Assembly (NCBI GenBank): GCA_025363655.1
Contig: JANYDK010000145.1
Coordinates: 62,001-126,000, forward strand
Reading direction: 5' to 3'
DNA length: 64,000 nt
Source of the DNA: Deltaproteobacteria bacterium
GTDB lineage: Bacteria > Myxococcota_A > Polyangia > Polyangiales > JADJMO01
Made by a program: the position numbers and the translations under genes. Below are positions 18,848 through 30,700 of this stretch, one piece after another (position 1 is the first letter of the stretch; the number at the start of each line of letters is the position of its first letter). Under the pieces are notes generated by a model that worked only from the letters and a program-made list of their open reading frames with translations, was not told where the DNA came from and did no database searches.

Positions 18848-19561
18848 TCACTTCGTCTTTTTCTCGTGCTTCTTCGGCGTCACGACCTTGCCGTCGGGGA
18901 GCTTGATCGATTTGACGGCCATCGAGCGTCCGAGATCGTAGCTGCCGCCGTGGCCTTCGATGGTGACCGAGTCACCCTTCTTCACGCCGAGCGACATCAG
19001 GTCGTCGTGCGAGAAGGCGACCGAGCCATCGGCGAGGGTGACGCCGACGTGGCGGCCCTTCGCGTCGAGAATGAAGCCGGTGACCGTCGAGGTCAGCGTC
19101 ATCGGCGCCAGCTTGGGCTTGTTGGCTTTGTCGCCCTTCTCGTTCTTCTCGTTCTTTTCGTTCTTCTTCCATTTCGAACCATCGGCGATCACCGTGGTGC
19201 CCTTGGTGACGATGGCGTGCGTGTAGACCGTTCCGTCGGCGAATGACTTCTGATGTCCCTCGACGTGGATCGCGTCGCCCTTCTGCAAAGTCTTGGCGGC
19301 GTTGGCGCCGGCGGGGATGCGCACCTCGCTGCCGTCCTGGAGGAGGATGCCGATGACCGCGCCCTGCGGTCCCACGAGGTAGCGGTCGAACTTGCCGTCG
19401 ATCGCGGTCTTCTTTCCCTTGCCGGCCTTCGCCTTGAGCTGCGCGGTGACCGGCGTCTTCACGTCGGCCGAGGCAGTACCGGCTCCGGCGGCGACGAAGG
19501 TGCCGGCCGAGAGGAACGAGAGGGCGAGGATCGAAGCGAGCTTGCGGGTCCAGTTGATCAT
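18848..19561 (-). CDS. Exported two-repeat protein of unknown function
   Basis: A 237-aa protein with a Sec signal (IGxLSFLSAGTFVAAG region, cleavage near ASA at residue 33). Two related segments follow, each with V/I-x-G-x-x-x-x-GDG pattern (DGSEVRIPAGANAAKTLQKG and DGSVAFSHDDLMSLGVKKG), suggesting a duplicated small beta domain of OB-fold type. A Lys/Asn/Glu repeat links them and the tail is Lys-rich, giving a very basic periplasmic protein that may bind acidic polymers or nucleic acid. No family is recognised. No Shine-Dalgarno is obvious before ATG 19561. Confidence 0.78.
   Translation of the reverse strand: MINWTRKLASILALSFLSAGTFVAAGAGTASADVKTPVTAQLKAKAGKGKKTAIDGKFDRYLVGPQGAVIGILLQDGSEVRIPAGANAAKTLQKGDAIHVEGHQKSFADGTVYTHAIVTKGTTVIADGSKWKKNEKNEKNEKGDKANKPKLAPMTLTSTVTGFILDAKGRHVGVTLADGSVAFSHDDLMSLGVKKGDSVTIEGHGGSYDLGRSMAVKSIKLPDGKVVTPKKHEKKTK
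19140..19166 (-). repeat. In-frame 9-nt tandem repeat, 3 units
   Basis: TCGTTCTTC units (plus-strand reading) encode the Lys-Asn-Glu repeats in the linker of the exported two-repeat protein. Confidence 0.85.
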
Positions 19562-19758
19562 GGGGATTCGTCCGTTTCTGCTCCCAAGCTCGCCCTTGTT
19601 TGGCGGCGGCGGGTGCTGAGGGTGACTTCAGCACGGAGCAGGCCAAGACGAATTGCCGGCAAAACAGGCCATTTCGCCGATTTCATGGCGTCACGAATCC
19701 AGACAGGTGTTCTCCCGCGAGACGCCTTCGGAATTTTCCGGCGAACCCGAGGGCAGGC
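19562..19758. other. 197-bp spacer with a hairpin
   Basis: Between the end of the Hsp70-like gene and the start of the exported protein, both on the minus strand. It contains a perfect 7-bp inverted repeat, GTGCTGA (19613-19619) and TCAGCAC (19628-19634) with an 8-nt loop, and a shorter CGGAA/TTCCG pair near 19731. These could end the Hsp70 transcript or lie in the leader of the next gene. No ORF is supported. Confidence 0.45.
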
Positions 19759-21090
19759 TCAGGAGAAGGCGTCGGCGGCACGCAGCGCGAGGCCGAGCGC
19801 GACCGAGGTGAGCTCGTCGCCGGCGCAGAGCTTCTCGTCGCCGAAGCGTCGCGAGAAGATCGCGCGCACCGCGGGGACGAGCGAGGTGCCGCCGGTCATG
19901 AAGACGCGATCGACCGCCGAGCGTGGGGTGCCTGTCTTCTCCAAGAGTCGATCGATGCACCCTTCGATGGCCGCGAGCGAGGGAGAGATCCACTGCTCGA
20001 ACGAGCCGCGGGGGACGTCGTCCTCGACGTGGGTCGGTTCGTCGACGAAGCGGAAGTGCGTCGATTGCTCGCGCGAGAGCTCGATTTTGCTGCGCTCGAC
20101 GGCCTTGTAGAGATGGAAGCCGAGATCGCTCGTCACCACGTGCACGAGGGCTTCGATCTTCGCGGGCTCGAGCGATTGCTTGCGCAGCTCCTCGAGGAGC
20201 TCGAGCGTGTCCTTCGACTTGAGAAACGAGAGATGATGCCAGCGCCGGAGCTTTTGGTAGATCCAGGGTGGCACCTCCATCGTCTCGTCCTCGCGCGCGC
20301 TCGTCGACATCGGCAGGCGATAGCGAGAGCCCATGCCGACGGCGGGCGAGACGACGTGCTGGACGATTTCGCTGTCGAAGACGTCGCCCGCGAGCGCCAC
20401 GCCTTCGGTCCCCAAGATCGACCGCGAGCGCTCTTTTCGAGCCGATTTCCCCACGCGAACGAGGCAGAAGTCGCTGGTGCCGCCGCCGAAGTCGGCGATG
20501 AGCACGAGCTCGTCGTGATCGAGCGAGCGCTCGTAGTGGTACGCCGCGCCGACCGGTTCGTACTCGAAGACGACGTCGGTGAAGCCGGCAGCGGCCAGCG
20601 CGGTCGTGAGCCTTGCCACCGCGAAGGCGTCGTCGGCCTCGTCCTCGGCGTGGGTGAAGCGCACCGGCCGACCGCAGACGAGGCGCGAACCGAGCGGACC
20701 GACCTGCGCCTCGGCGTCGCGCCTCAGGTGCGTCAGCATCGTCGTGATCAGCTCCTCGAGCGTGAATGGTCTTCCGGCGACCATCGTCGAGGTGAAGAGC
20801 CGACTCGCGAGCTGCGACTTGAGCGACTGCATGAGCCGCCCGGTGCCGTCGCCGGCGACGTAACGAGTGATCGCGCGCGGGCCCGCGTAGGGGAGGGGGC
20901 GCCCGCGCTTGTCGCGTTCGCCGAAGTCGAAAAACAGCACCGAACGAAACGTGTCGACGAACGAGCCGGCGTCGTCGCCGACCGGAAAACGAACCAGCTG
21001 CGTGTCGTTCACGCTCGCGCGATTCGCGCGATCGGCGATCGCGAGCGCAGAGTTGGTGGTCCCGAAATCGAGGCCGAGATGGCGGGTCAT
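19759..21090 (-). CDS. yegD: Hsp70-family protein, YegD-like
   Basis: A 443-aa protein with the actin-like ATPase signatures of Hsp70: LGLDFGTTNSALAIA at the N-terminus, LIADFGGGTSDF in the middle and FMTGGTSLVPAVRAIF near the C-terminus. It stops after the ATPase domain and lacks the substrate-binding and lid domains of DnaK. This matches YegD, an atypical Hsp70 of about 450 residues of unknown client range. Between the two ATPase halves lies a Lys/Arg-rich helical region. ATG 21090 has GGAGGTG upstream. It is not near dnaJ or grpE. Confidence 0.9.
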   Translation of the reverse strand: MTRHLGLDFGTTNSALAIADRANRASVNDTQLVRFPVGDDAGSFVDTFRSVLFFDFGERDKRGRPLPYAGPRAITRYVAGDGTGRLMQSLKSQLASRLFTSTMVAGRPFTLEELITTMLTHLRRDAEAQVGPLGSRLVCGRPVRFTHAEDEADDAFAVARLTTALAAAGFTDVVFEYEPVGAAYHYERSLDHDELVLIADFGGGTSDFCLVRVGKSARKERSRSILGTEGVALAGDVFDSEIVQHVVSPAVGMGSRYRLPMSTSAREDETMEVPPWIYQKLRRWHHLSFLKSKDTLELLEELRKQSLEPAKIEALVHVVTSDLGFHLYKAVERSKIELSREQSTHFRFVDEPTHVEDDVPRGSFEQWISPSLAAIEGCIDRLLEKTGTPRSAVDRVFMTGGTSLVPAVRAIFSRRFGDEKLCAGDELTSVALGLALRAADAFS

Positions 21091-21289
21091 GAGCACCTCC
21101 GAGGTGACGAGCGGAGCTTCGGGCTCGCTCGGTCGCAGAGCGCTTCGGCGCCTGCGATTTGCGCAAGGCGGCTCTCTTTGCTGGAGCGCACTTGTCCCGG
21201 CCGCGGGGGCGCTCCATTCCCAAAAGGGGGAGCGGTTGTTAGTGGACGATGGCTGCCTTGTCAACGGCGGATGCTAGGCTCGGTCCTCG
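21091..21289. other. 199-bp divergent intergenic region with a long inverted repeat
   Basis: Lies between the Hsp70-like gene (minus) and the FGE-like lipoprotein (plus). It has GGAGCGC (21183-21189) and GCGCTCC (21209-21215) around an inner CCCG/CGGG stem. It may be an operator or an mRNA hairpin in the leader of either gene. Confidence 0.4.
21275..21280 (+). promoter_or_regulatory. Putative -10 element TAGGCT
   Basis: TAGGCT, 9-nt spacer, ATG 21290 of the FGE-like lipoprotein. It fits the short-leader pattern of the window. Confidence 0.45.
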
Positions 21290-22417
21290 ATGCGCTCGAT
21301 GGGCACCACCTTCGGTTTCTTCCTGTTCGCCGCCTCGGCGATCGCCGCGGGTTGCAGTGGCGATTTCGGAGGTGACGGAGGTGACGGAGCCGATGGCGGT
21401 GACGGAGCGATCGTCTTCGACGCAGGAAATGATGGCTCTCTCGACGGCACCTTCGACGGCACCTTCGACGCGACGGAAGGCGACGCCGAGGTCTACACCG
21501 GCGGCGTCGAGTGCACGGTCAACGGCGTCCTCGGCGAATGCATCGACGTCTCGCTCTGCACCGGCGAGCTCGTGCCCACGCCAGGACACTGCGTCGGTCC
21601 GGCGAACATCCAGTGCTGCACGGTGCGCCGAGGCGACGCAGGCGTCGACGACACTCGGCCCGACACGAGCGCCGGTTGGTGCCCGACCGATCCGACGGCG
21701 CGCCCCAACGACTCGCGCACCGAAGCCGCCGGCGCCACCGGCTGCCTCACCGGCATGCTGCGTATCCCTGTTTCACCGGCGTTCTGCGTCGACAAATACG
21801 AGGGCGCGATCGTCGTGAAGAACGCGGACGGCAGCGAGTCGTCGTGGACGCCGTATTACCCGCCGCCGACCGATCGTCCCTACCGCGCCGTCTCTTTGGC
21901 GAACGCCGTTCCGCAGGGCTACATCAGCGGCGAAGAGGCGCAGGTCGCCTGCAAGGCTTCGGGCAAACGTCTCTGCACCAACGTCGAGTGGCTGCGCGCT
22001 TGCCAAGGTCCGAGCAAGACGACGTATCCGTACGGCAACACGCGGGTCGACGGGCGATGCAACGATCACCGCGCCCTTCATCCGGCGGTGCAATGCTTCG
22101 GCACCAGCGCGAGCTGGATCTACAGCGAGCTCGGCTATGCCGGCATCAACCAACAGGCCGACACCGTCGCGCTCACCGGCGCGCACAGCGGCTGCGTCAC
22201 CGCCGAAGGCGCCTTCGACATGATGGGCAACGTCCACGAGTGGATTTACGACGACCCTTCGAAGTACAGCGATCCGGTCAAGGCCATCGACTTCCGCGGC
22301 GGCTTCTACACCGACACCAAGCTCAACGGCGAAGGCTGCCTCTACCAGACGACCGCCCACACCTTCGGTCACTGGGACTACAGCACCGGCTTCCGTTGTT
22401 GTGCCGACGCGAAGTAA
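21290..22417 (+). CDS. Formylglycine-generating-enzyme-fold (SUMF1) lipoprotein
   Basis: A 375-aa lipoprotein (IAAGC, Cys about residue 22) with a Gly/Asp-rich linker, a Cys-rich segment (residues 75-115: VECTVNGVLGECIDV, NIQCCTVRR) and a C-terminal FGE/SUMF1 domain. Recognisable phrases are SPAFCVDKYEGAIV, YISGEEAQVACKASGKRLCTNVEWLRAC, DMMGNVHEWIYD and FRCCADAK. The Cys pair of real formylglycine-generating enzymes is not obviously present, and most bacterial relatives (PvdO, EgtB, sialidase accessory proteins) have other or unknown roles. Likely surface-exposed and disulfide-rich. ATG 21299 is an alternative start. Confidence 0.85.
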   Translation: MRSMGTTFGFFLFAASAIAAGCSGDFGGDGGDGADGGDGAIVFDAGNDGSLDGTFDGTFDATEGDAEVYTGGVECTVNGVLGECIDVSLCTGELVPTPGHCVGPANIQCCTVRRGDAGVDDTRPDTSAGWCPTDPTARPNDSRTEAAGATGCLTGMLRIPVSPAFCVDKYEGAIVVKNADGSESSWTPYYPPPTDRPYRAVSLANAVPQGYISGEEAQVACKASGKRLCTNVEWLRACQGPSKTTYPYGNTRVDGRCNDHRALHPAVQCFGTSASWIYSELGYAGINQQADTVALTGAHSGCVTAEGAFDMMGNVHEWIYDDPSKYSDPVKAIDFRGGFYTDTKLNGEGCLYQTTAHTFGHWDYSTGFRCCADAK

Positions 22418-22439
22418 TTCCGAGAGACGAGTTCAGTTT

Positions 22440-22503
22440 GGCCAAAGATTGCTTCGCAACTTTGGCCGCTTCGGTCAATCTCGCTCCGCTCGGTTGCCGA
22501 AGC
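22440..22503. terminator. Tandem hairpins between convergent genes (possible bidirectional terminator)
   Basis: Stem 1: GGCCAAAG (22440-22447) with CTTTGGCC (22460-22467), extended by TTGC/GCAA with a one-base bulge around a 3-nt loop. Stem 2: GCTTCGG (22468-22474) with CCGAAGC (22497-22503). They lie between the FGE-like gene ending 22417 and the minus-strand gene ending 22503. There is no T-run. Confidence 0.6.
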
Positions 22504-22856
22504 TAACTATCGTTCGCGGCGGCGATGAGCGTTTCGATCATCAACGGGACGTGGGCGACGCCGGCGATTTCGGCGAGGGCGACGGCGATTTGTACGCGGC
22601 TCGCCGACGGCGGAATGGCGACCATCGCCCAGTGTGACTCGGGCCCGGCGCGGAAGTAGCGACCGCGCTCGACCTTGAGCTCGAAGCGACCTTCGTAGAT
22701 GGCGACGTCGACGCCGCGCGGTTCGAGGATGCGAAGGGCACGCTTGGCGAAGGCGAGCGCGTCGTAGCCTGAACGACGGGCGCGGGCGATGCGACGACGC
22801 TCCTCGATGCGGTAGGCGCCGAGCGGTGATTCATCGTCGTCGCGCTTGGCGGCCAT
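22503..22856 (-). CDS. Small cytoplasmic protein of unknown function, 117 aa
   Basis: A soluble protein beginning with a charged segment (AAKRDDDESPLGAYRIEERRRIARARR), then an alpha/beta domain (ILEPRGVDVAIYEGRFELKV, SHWAMVAIPPSASRVQIAVALAEIAG, PLMIETLIAA). No family or motif is recognised. ATG 22856 has GAGAGGA upstream; longer reading in this frame runs into the divergent ABC permease gene. The gene ends inside a tandem hairpin shared with the convergent FGE-like gene. Confidence 0.7.
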   Translation of the reverse strand: MAAKRDDDESPLGAYRIEERRRIARARRSGYDALAFAKRALRILEPRGVDVAIYEGRFELKVERGRYFRAGPESHWAMVAIPPSASRVQIAVALAEIAGVAHVPLMIETLIAAANDS

Positions 22857-22903
22857 CGTGTCCTCTCGAAGGTTCTCGAGTGTCGCATGACCGAGGCGTG
22901 GGA

Positions 22904-22909
22904 TACAGT
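22904..22909 (+). promoter_or_regulatory. Putative -10 element TACAGT, leaderless promoter
   Basis: TACAGT, 8-nt spacer, ATG 22918 of the ABC permease, first gene of a three-gene operon. Confidence 0.5.
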
Positions 22910-22917
22910 GCCGCCCC

Positions 22918-23735
22918 ATGAATCCGATGCAAGAAGTCGGGCACCTCGTCGGACGCGAGCTGCGTCGGAGTGTCCGCAGCGCGAAGGGCCTCGTGCTCTT
23001 CATCCTCTGCGCGATGGGCGCCGCCGGCACCGCGATGCTCATCTCCGCCAGCGAGAAAGCGCTCAAAGACGGCCACCTCGATGCATCTGGTGCGCAAAAA
23101 CAATTCCTCGAAGGCGTCTACGATGCTGCCGTCGCCGGTCGTCTCGCGAACGTGCCCGGCATCGTCATCTGGATGCTCATCGGCACCGTCGCCCTCGCGC
23201 CAGGGTTCGTCGCCCTCCTCGGCTTCGACGCCGTCTCGGCCGAGCTGCAATTTCGCAGCGTGCGTTACTGGACGGTGCGCATGCGCCGTGGCTCGTACTT
23301 CGTCGGCAAGGTCGTGAGCGTCTTCGTCCTCGCCGGCGCCGCCACCCTCATCGCGCAGGTGCTCGGGTGGGGCATCGCCATCGGTCGCGGCGTCGCACCC
23401 TTCGGCGACACCGTGGGGTGGGGCTTGGTCCTCTGGGTGACGATTCTTCCCATCTTGCTCGCGTGGTGCGCGCTCTCGGTCTTCCTCAGCTCGCTCGTGC
23501 GCACGCCCATCCTCGCGCTCCTCTTCAACTTCGGCGCCAACTTCCTCCTCTGGATGTGTTGGCTCGTCGGCAAGCTGGCGACGCAGCCGTGGATTCGCTG
23601 GGTCTATCCCAACCACGTCGATGCCTACCTGCTCTCGCCGTCGTCGGAGAATGTCGCGCTCGGGCTCGTCGCCAACCTCGTCTTCGCTGCCGTCTTCACC
23701 ATCGCCGGCACGTTCATCTTCCAGCAGAGGGACCT

Positions 23736-23739
<4 letters not shown>
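22918..23739 (+). CDS. ABC-2 type transporter permease
   Basis: A 273-aa inner-membrane protein with about six membrane segments: LVLFILCAMGAAGTAMLI, VIWMLIGTVALAPGFVALLG, VVSVFVLAGAATLIAQVLG, LVLWVTILPILLAWCALSVF, ALLFNFGANFLLWMCWLVG, and NLVFAAVFTIAGTFIF. The phrase FDAVSAELQFRSVRYWTVRMRRGSYFVGK matches the ABC-2 pattern in which a large periplasmic or cytoplasmic loop precedes the core helices. It overlaps the ATPase gene by 4 nt (GTGA), so they form one exporter. The substrate is unknown. Confidence 0.88.
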
Positions 23740-26079
<2,340 letters not shown>

Positions 26080-26110
26080 CACGCTCCCGTAACTGCACTG
26101 CGTCGCGCGA

Positions 26111-26476
26111 TCAATCTTCGCCGCGATAGGCCTTCTCGACGGCGCTGACGTTGGCGCCGACGACCCACTTTAGGTCGGTTTTTCGGGCGATCGAGGTGAG
26201 GGGGATCACGTTCTGCCCTGTCGCCTTCTTCGCCCACGCGTAGGCGCCGGGATTGTCGTCGACGTCGATCTCGTCGAACGGAATGCTCTTGTCACGCAGC
26301 GCTTGCTCGAGCTGCTTGCAGGCGCCGCACCATTTCGCACCGTAGACGGTGACTTGCGCGGTGACGGTGTCGGGATCGGGCTCGCCGGCCGTGCTGCGGC
26401 TCACGCCGAAGACTGCGAGGCCGAGCCCCAAGATCATCGTCCCCGTCGCCCACGCCAGCCCGCGCCGTCCGATCAT
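26111..26476 (-). CDS. Membrane-anchored glutaredoxin-like protein
   Basis: A 121-aa protein with an uncleaved-looking signal anchor (about residues 8-28) and a glutaredoxin fold: VTVYGAKWCGAC (Cys50, Cys53), IPFDEIDVDDNP and the cis-Pro in VIPLTS. It should face the periplasm and reduce or exchange disulfides there. It lies 31 bp upstream of the thioredoxin gene in the same orientation, so the two may be co-expressed. The start is uncertain; a GTG 18 nt upstream gives six more residues. Confidence 0.82.
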   Translation of the reverse strand: MIGRRGLAWATGTMILGLGLAVFGVSRSTAGEPDPDTVTAQVTVYGAKWCGACKQLEQALRDKSIPFDEIDVDDNPGAYAWAKKATGQNVIPLTSIARKTDLKWVVGANVSAVEKAYRGED

Positions 26477-26500
26477 GGAACTCGAGCGTAGCACGGCCGT

Positions 26501-27682
26501 TCAGAGTGGCCCGTTCGGCACCTTCCCGGCCGCGACGGAGGCCTGTTGGGTCATCGAGAAAGGCGGCTCGAAGAGCTCGAGATCTTGTTGACGCGAGCGG
26601 AAGAGATTGAAGATGAAGTTCATCCGATCGGGGAGATTCGCCCAGTCGATCGAGGCCGAACCGGCGAGGCCGTTCTTCGCACGATCGTAGCGCTCGATGA
26701 TCTCGAGCAGCTCCTTCGGGCTCGGGAGATCTTGCAACGTCGCCGGGAACACGCGCGTCTTGTGCTCGGGCGGGACGTCGACGCCGAGCACCAGCCGCTC
26801 ACCGTCGGGGAGCGCGAGCGTCATCATGTGACGCGTGGCGAGGCGGCGGAAGACGAGCTGGATTTCGTCGACGAGCGGCTTCGTGTGCTCTTGGATCGCG
26901 TCGTCGATGCCGAGGTGCCGGCCGAAGGGGACGAGCTCGCGCGTGAGGTCGTCGAGCGCGGTCTCGAAGGTGTCGCGAATCGGCGCATCGAGCGCTCCTT
27001 CGATTTGCGGCTGCAAGCGCGACTGCTCATGGAGGCCGATGAGCGCGTTGCCGAGGAGAATCCATCGCGCGCGAATGGCACCGTCGGGCTCGAATTTCGC
27101 CGTGTAGTAGGCGGTGAAGGCGGTGCGGAGGAGCGCTTGTCCGCCGTCCTCGACCGGGCCTGGAATGAGCGTGCCGAGGAAGGTCTCGAGCGCGGCTGGG
27201 TCGGCAGTGGTGGTGCCACGGAAGGCGGCGATGAAGCGCGCGAAGACTGGCGCCAGCTCGGCGAACACCTTGAGGTTGCCTTGCGAAATTTGGCTGCTGA
27301 CGTCGGCGAGCGTGCGCGTGATCGGCGAGAGCAAGCGGGTGACGTCGACCTCCCTACCGGCGCCGAGGAAGCGGAGCGCCTCGTTGATGTAGTTGAGCCG
27401 GTCGAGCACCGCTCGCGCCTCGTCGAGGAGACCACGAATCGCCTTCGGCACCTCTTCGCCGCGGATGCTCTCGCCAGCGGTCTTCGAGGCCCAGGTGGCG
27501 AAGGTCGACCAATTGACGTTCGAGGAGCAGACCGTCTCGCGCAGTCCGATCGACAGGTCGTGGTAGCGCTGGGTGATCAGGAGGTTGCGGAGCACCGCCT
27601 CGCGCTCGGTCATGACTACGATCGTGGCGAGGTCGTCGGGGATCTTGGTCGTTGCCGTCATTACCGTCATGGGAGCCGTCAT
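26501..27682 (-). CDS. Conserved hypothetical protein, about 390 aa, mostly helical
   Basis: I do not recognise the family. The protein is soluble. It contains LRNLLITQRYHDLSIGLRE, NVNWSTFATWASKTAGESIR, then long amphipathic helices, and a late PEHKTRVFPATLQDLPSPKE segment. The NW-TFATWASKTAG-SIR phrase recurs in unannotated actinobacterial and myxobacterial proteins as I recall them, without assigned function. Start options are ATG 27682, 27670 or 27661, none with a strong ribosome site. The first gives 393 residues, with an N-terminus that repeats Met-Thr. It is divergent from the large kinase gene. Confidence 0.75.
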   Translation of the reverse strand: MTAPMTVMTATTKIPDDLATIVVMTEREAVLRNLLITQRYHDLSIGLRETVCSSNVNWSTFATWASKTAGESIRGEEVPKAIRGLLDEARAVLDRLNYINEALRFLGAGREVDVTRLLSPITRTLADVSSQISQGNLKVFAELAPVFARFIAAFRGTTTADPAALETFLGTLIPGPVEDGGQALLRTAFTAYYTAKFEPDGAIRARWILLGNALIGLHEQSRLQPQIEGALDAPIRDTFETALDDLTRELVPFGRHLGIDDAIQEHTKPLVDEIQLVFRRLATRHMMTLALPDGERLVLGVDVPPEHKTRVFPATLQDLPSPKELLEIIERYDRAKNGLAGSASIDWANLPDRMNFIFNLFRSRQQDLELFEPPFSMTQQASVAAGKVPNGPL

Positions 27683-27764
27683 GGGATCATTGTGCGGTAG
27701 CAGCGGGCCGACCGACCACGGCAAAATGGCCCCCGGTTGCTCGCCTGCGACACGTCGCCGATGG

Positions 27765-27770
27765 TAGTCT
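27765..27770 (+). promoter_or_regulatory. Putative -10 element TAGTCT, leaderless promoter
   Basis: TAGTCT, 8-nt spacer, then GTG 27779. It is identical to the element before the IPT/TIG gene and argues against the upstream ATG 27761 as the start. Confidence 0.45.
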
Positions 27771-27778
27771 CCAGCGCG

Positions 27779-30700
27779 GTGTCCGAACCGATCGTTCCCG
27801 CTCCGAAGGCGGCGGTGCAGATGCATGGTGCGGCCATCGCGCTGGCGGCGCTCGCGCGTCTGCAGCCTGGGTCCGTCCTCGCCGAGCGCTTCGAAGTCGT
27901 GGCGCTCGCCGACTGGGGCGGCATGGGCGCCGTCTACCGCGCGACCGATCGGCAGAGCGGGCAAGACGTCGCGCTCAAGGTGATCCTCGAGGGAGGGACC
28001 GACGAGCGATTCGCGCGAGAGTCGAAGTTGCTCGCAGAGCTGCAACACCCGCGCATCGTCCGCTACGTCGCGCACGGGCGCACCGAGTCCGGGCTGCCGT
28101 ACTTGGTGATGGAGTGGCTCGAGGGCAAGAGCCTGCGGCACGTCCTCGGCGCGCGTCGGCTCGGCATCCGCGAGAGCGTGACGATGGTCCGCGGCGTCTC
28201 CGAAGCGCTGTCGCTCGCGCACGATCGCGGCGTCGTTCATCGGGACATCAACCCGCGCAACATCTTCCTCCCCGGTGAACGCGTCGATGCGCCGAAGGTG
28301 CTCGATTTCGGCATCGCGCGGCCCTCACACGCGACCTGGGCCCTGACCTTGCCGGGCTCGCAACTGGGCACGCCGGGCTACATGGCCCCCGAGCAAGCGC
28401 GCGGTGAAGCCGAGATCGACGGACGCGTCGACGTCTTCGCCCTCGGATGCGTGCTCTTCGAGTGCCTGGCTGGTCGACCGGCGTTCGTCGGCGACAACAT
28501 GATGGCGCTCCTCTCGAAGGTCCTCCTCGAGGAGCCGCCTCGGCTCGGTACGCTGCGACCGGTCCCGCCGCTGCTCGAAGATCTCGTCGCGCGCATGCTC
28601 GCCAAGCACGCGGTGCGTCGTCCGGCCGATGGCGCGGCGATGTTGATCGAGCTCGATCGAGTGGCGACCGAGCTCGCGGGCGTCGTCGACGACGAGTCGC
28701 CCGAGCCGCCCGACAGCGCGCCCCCGACCTCACTCGGAAATCTCGAGCAACGCCTGGTCTGCGTGGTGATGGCCGGTCCGTCGCCCGATCGCGCCCTCGT
28801 CAGCGAGGCCGCGACGTTGGCCTCGGAGGGTGGGCCCGAGATGGTGACGCGCTCGAGGCTCCTGCGCTTCGGCGCCAAGACCGAGTGGCTGGCAGACGGC
28901 TCGGTGGTGGCGACGCTCACCTCCGACGGCGACGCGACCGATCACGCGACGCAGGCCGCGCGCTTCGCCTTGGCCCTCCGCGATGCCGTAAAAACAGGCC
29001 CCATCGCGCTCGCGACCGGACGCGGCGTCGTCACCGGCGGCACCCCTGTCGGCGAGGTCCTCGAACGCGCGGCGCATCTCCTCTCGGAAACCACCGCGGC
29101 CTCGCGCGAGCTGCAGACGTCGCAAGACGCGCCTCCCATCCGCATCGATCACGTCACCGCCGGCCTCCTCGATCTGCGCTTCGACGTCACCGACGATCCG
29201 ATCGGCCGCGAGCTCCGTGGCACGCGCGACGGCGGCGACACCGCGCGCACCGTGCTCGGCCGCTCGACCACCTGCGTCGGGCGCGATCGCGATCTGGCGA
29301 CGCTCGAGGCCACGTTCTCCGAGTGCGCCGAGGAGTCGGTCGCGCGCGCCGTGCTCGTCACCGGGCCGGCCGGCATGGGCAAGTCACGCCTCCGCCGTGA
29401 GCTCCTCCGCAGGCTGCGCCGTCGCGGCGAATCGATGGAGGTCTTCTTCGGCCGCGCCGATCCGATGAGCGCAGGCGCGCCCTTCGCGATGATCGCGATG
29501 GCAGTGCGCGGCGCCGCCGGCGTCGGCGAAGGCGAGCCCCTCGCGGTGCGTCGTCAGAAAATCTCCGTGCGCGTGGGCCGGCGCGTCGCCGACGCCGATC
29601 GTTCGCGCGTCAGCGAGTTCCTCGGCGAGCTCGTGGGAGCCCCTTTTCCCGACGATCAGAGCATTCAGCTCCAAGCCGCTCGTCGCGATCCGACGCTGCG
29701 CGGCGATCAGATGCGCCGCGCGTGGGAAGATTGGATCCGAGCCGAGTGCCAGAAGGGTCCGGTGCTCCTCATCCTCGAAGATCTCCATTGGGGCGACATC
29801 CCGACGGTCAAGGTCATCGACGCGACGCTACGAAACCTCCACGATCAGCCGCTGATGGTGCTCGCGCTCGCGCGTCCCGACGTGCACGAGCTCTTCCCCA
29901 ACGTCTGGCAGCAGCGCGGCGTCACCGAGCTCCGTCTCGCGCCGCTCACGCGCAAGGCCGGTGAGAAGCTGGTGCGCGAGGTGCTCGGCGACGACGTCGC
30001 CGAGGCCGTCATCGGTCGCATCGTCGAGCGCGCGGCGGGCAATCCCTTCTGCATCGAAGAGCTGATCCGCGCCGAAGCGGACGGACGCGGCGACGACGTG
30101 CCAGCCACCGTGCTGGCGATCGCCCAGGCCCGTCTCGAGCGTCTCAGCCAAGGGGGTCGGCGCGTGCTGCGTGCGGCGGCGGTCTTCGGCGAAGCCTCGT
30201 GGCGCGGCGGCCTCGTCGCCCTCCTCGGCGGAGATGGCAGCGCGCGCGACGTCGACGAATGGCTCCGCTACCTCATCGATCGCGAAATCCTCGCCAGCCG
30301 CGGACTCCGTAAATTCCCGGGTGAAGACGAATACGCGTTCCAGCATCCGACGATGCGCGAGGCCGCGTACGCGATGCTGACGCCCGACGATCGCGTCCTC
30401 GGGCACAAGCTCGCGGCCGCTTGGCTCGAGGCCGCCGGCGAGGCCGATGCGCTGACGCTCGCGCAACACTACGAGCTGGGCGCGGCGGGCGACGGTGCGG
30501 TGCGCTGGTATCGTCGCGCCGCCGAGCAGGCGCTCGAAGGTGGTGACCTCGAGGCCGTGCTCCAACGCGCAGCACGCGCGATCGCCCAAGGTGCGCGCGG
30601 CGAGGCTCTGGGACACGTGCGGCTCCTCGAGGCCGAAGCGCACAAGTGGCGTGGTGAGAACGAACGCGCCGAAGCTGCTGCACGCGAAGCGCTCGCGCTC

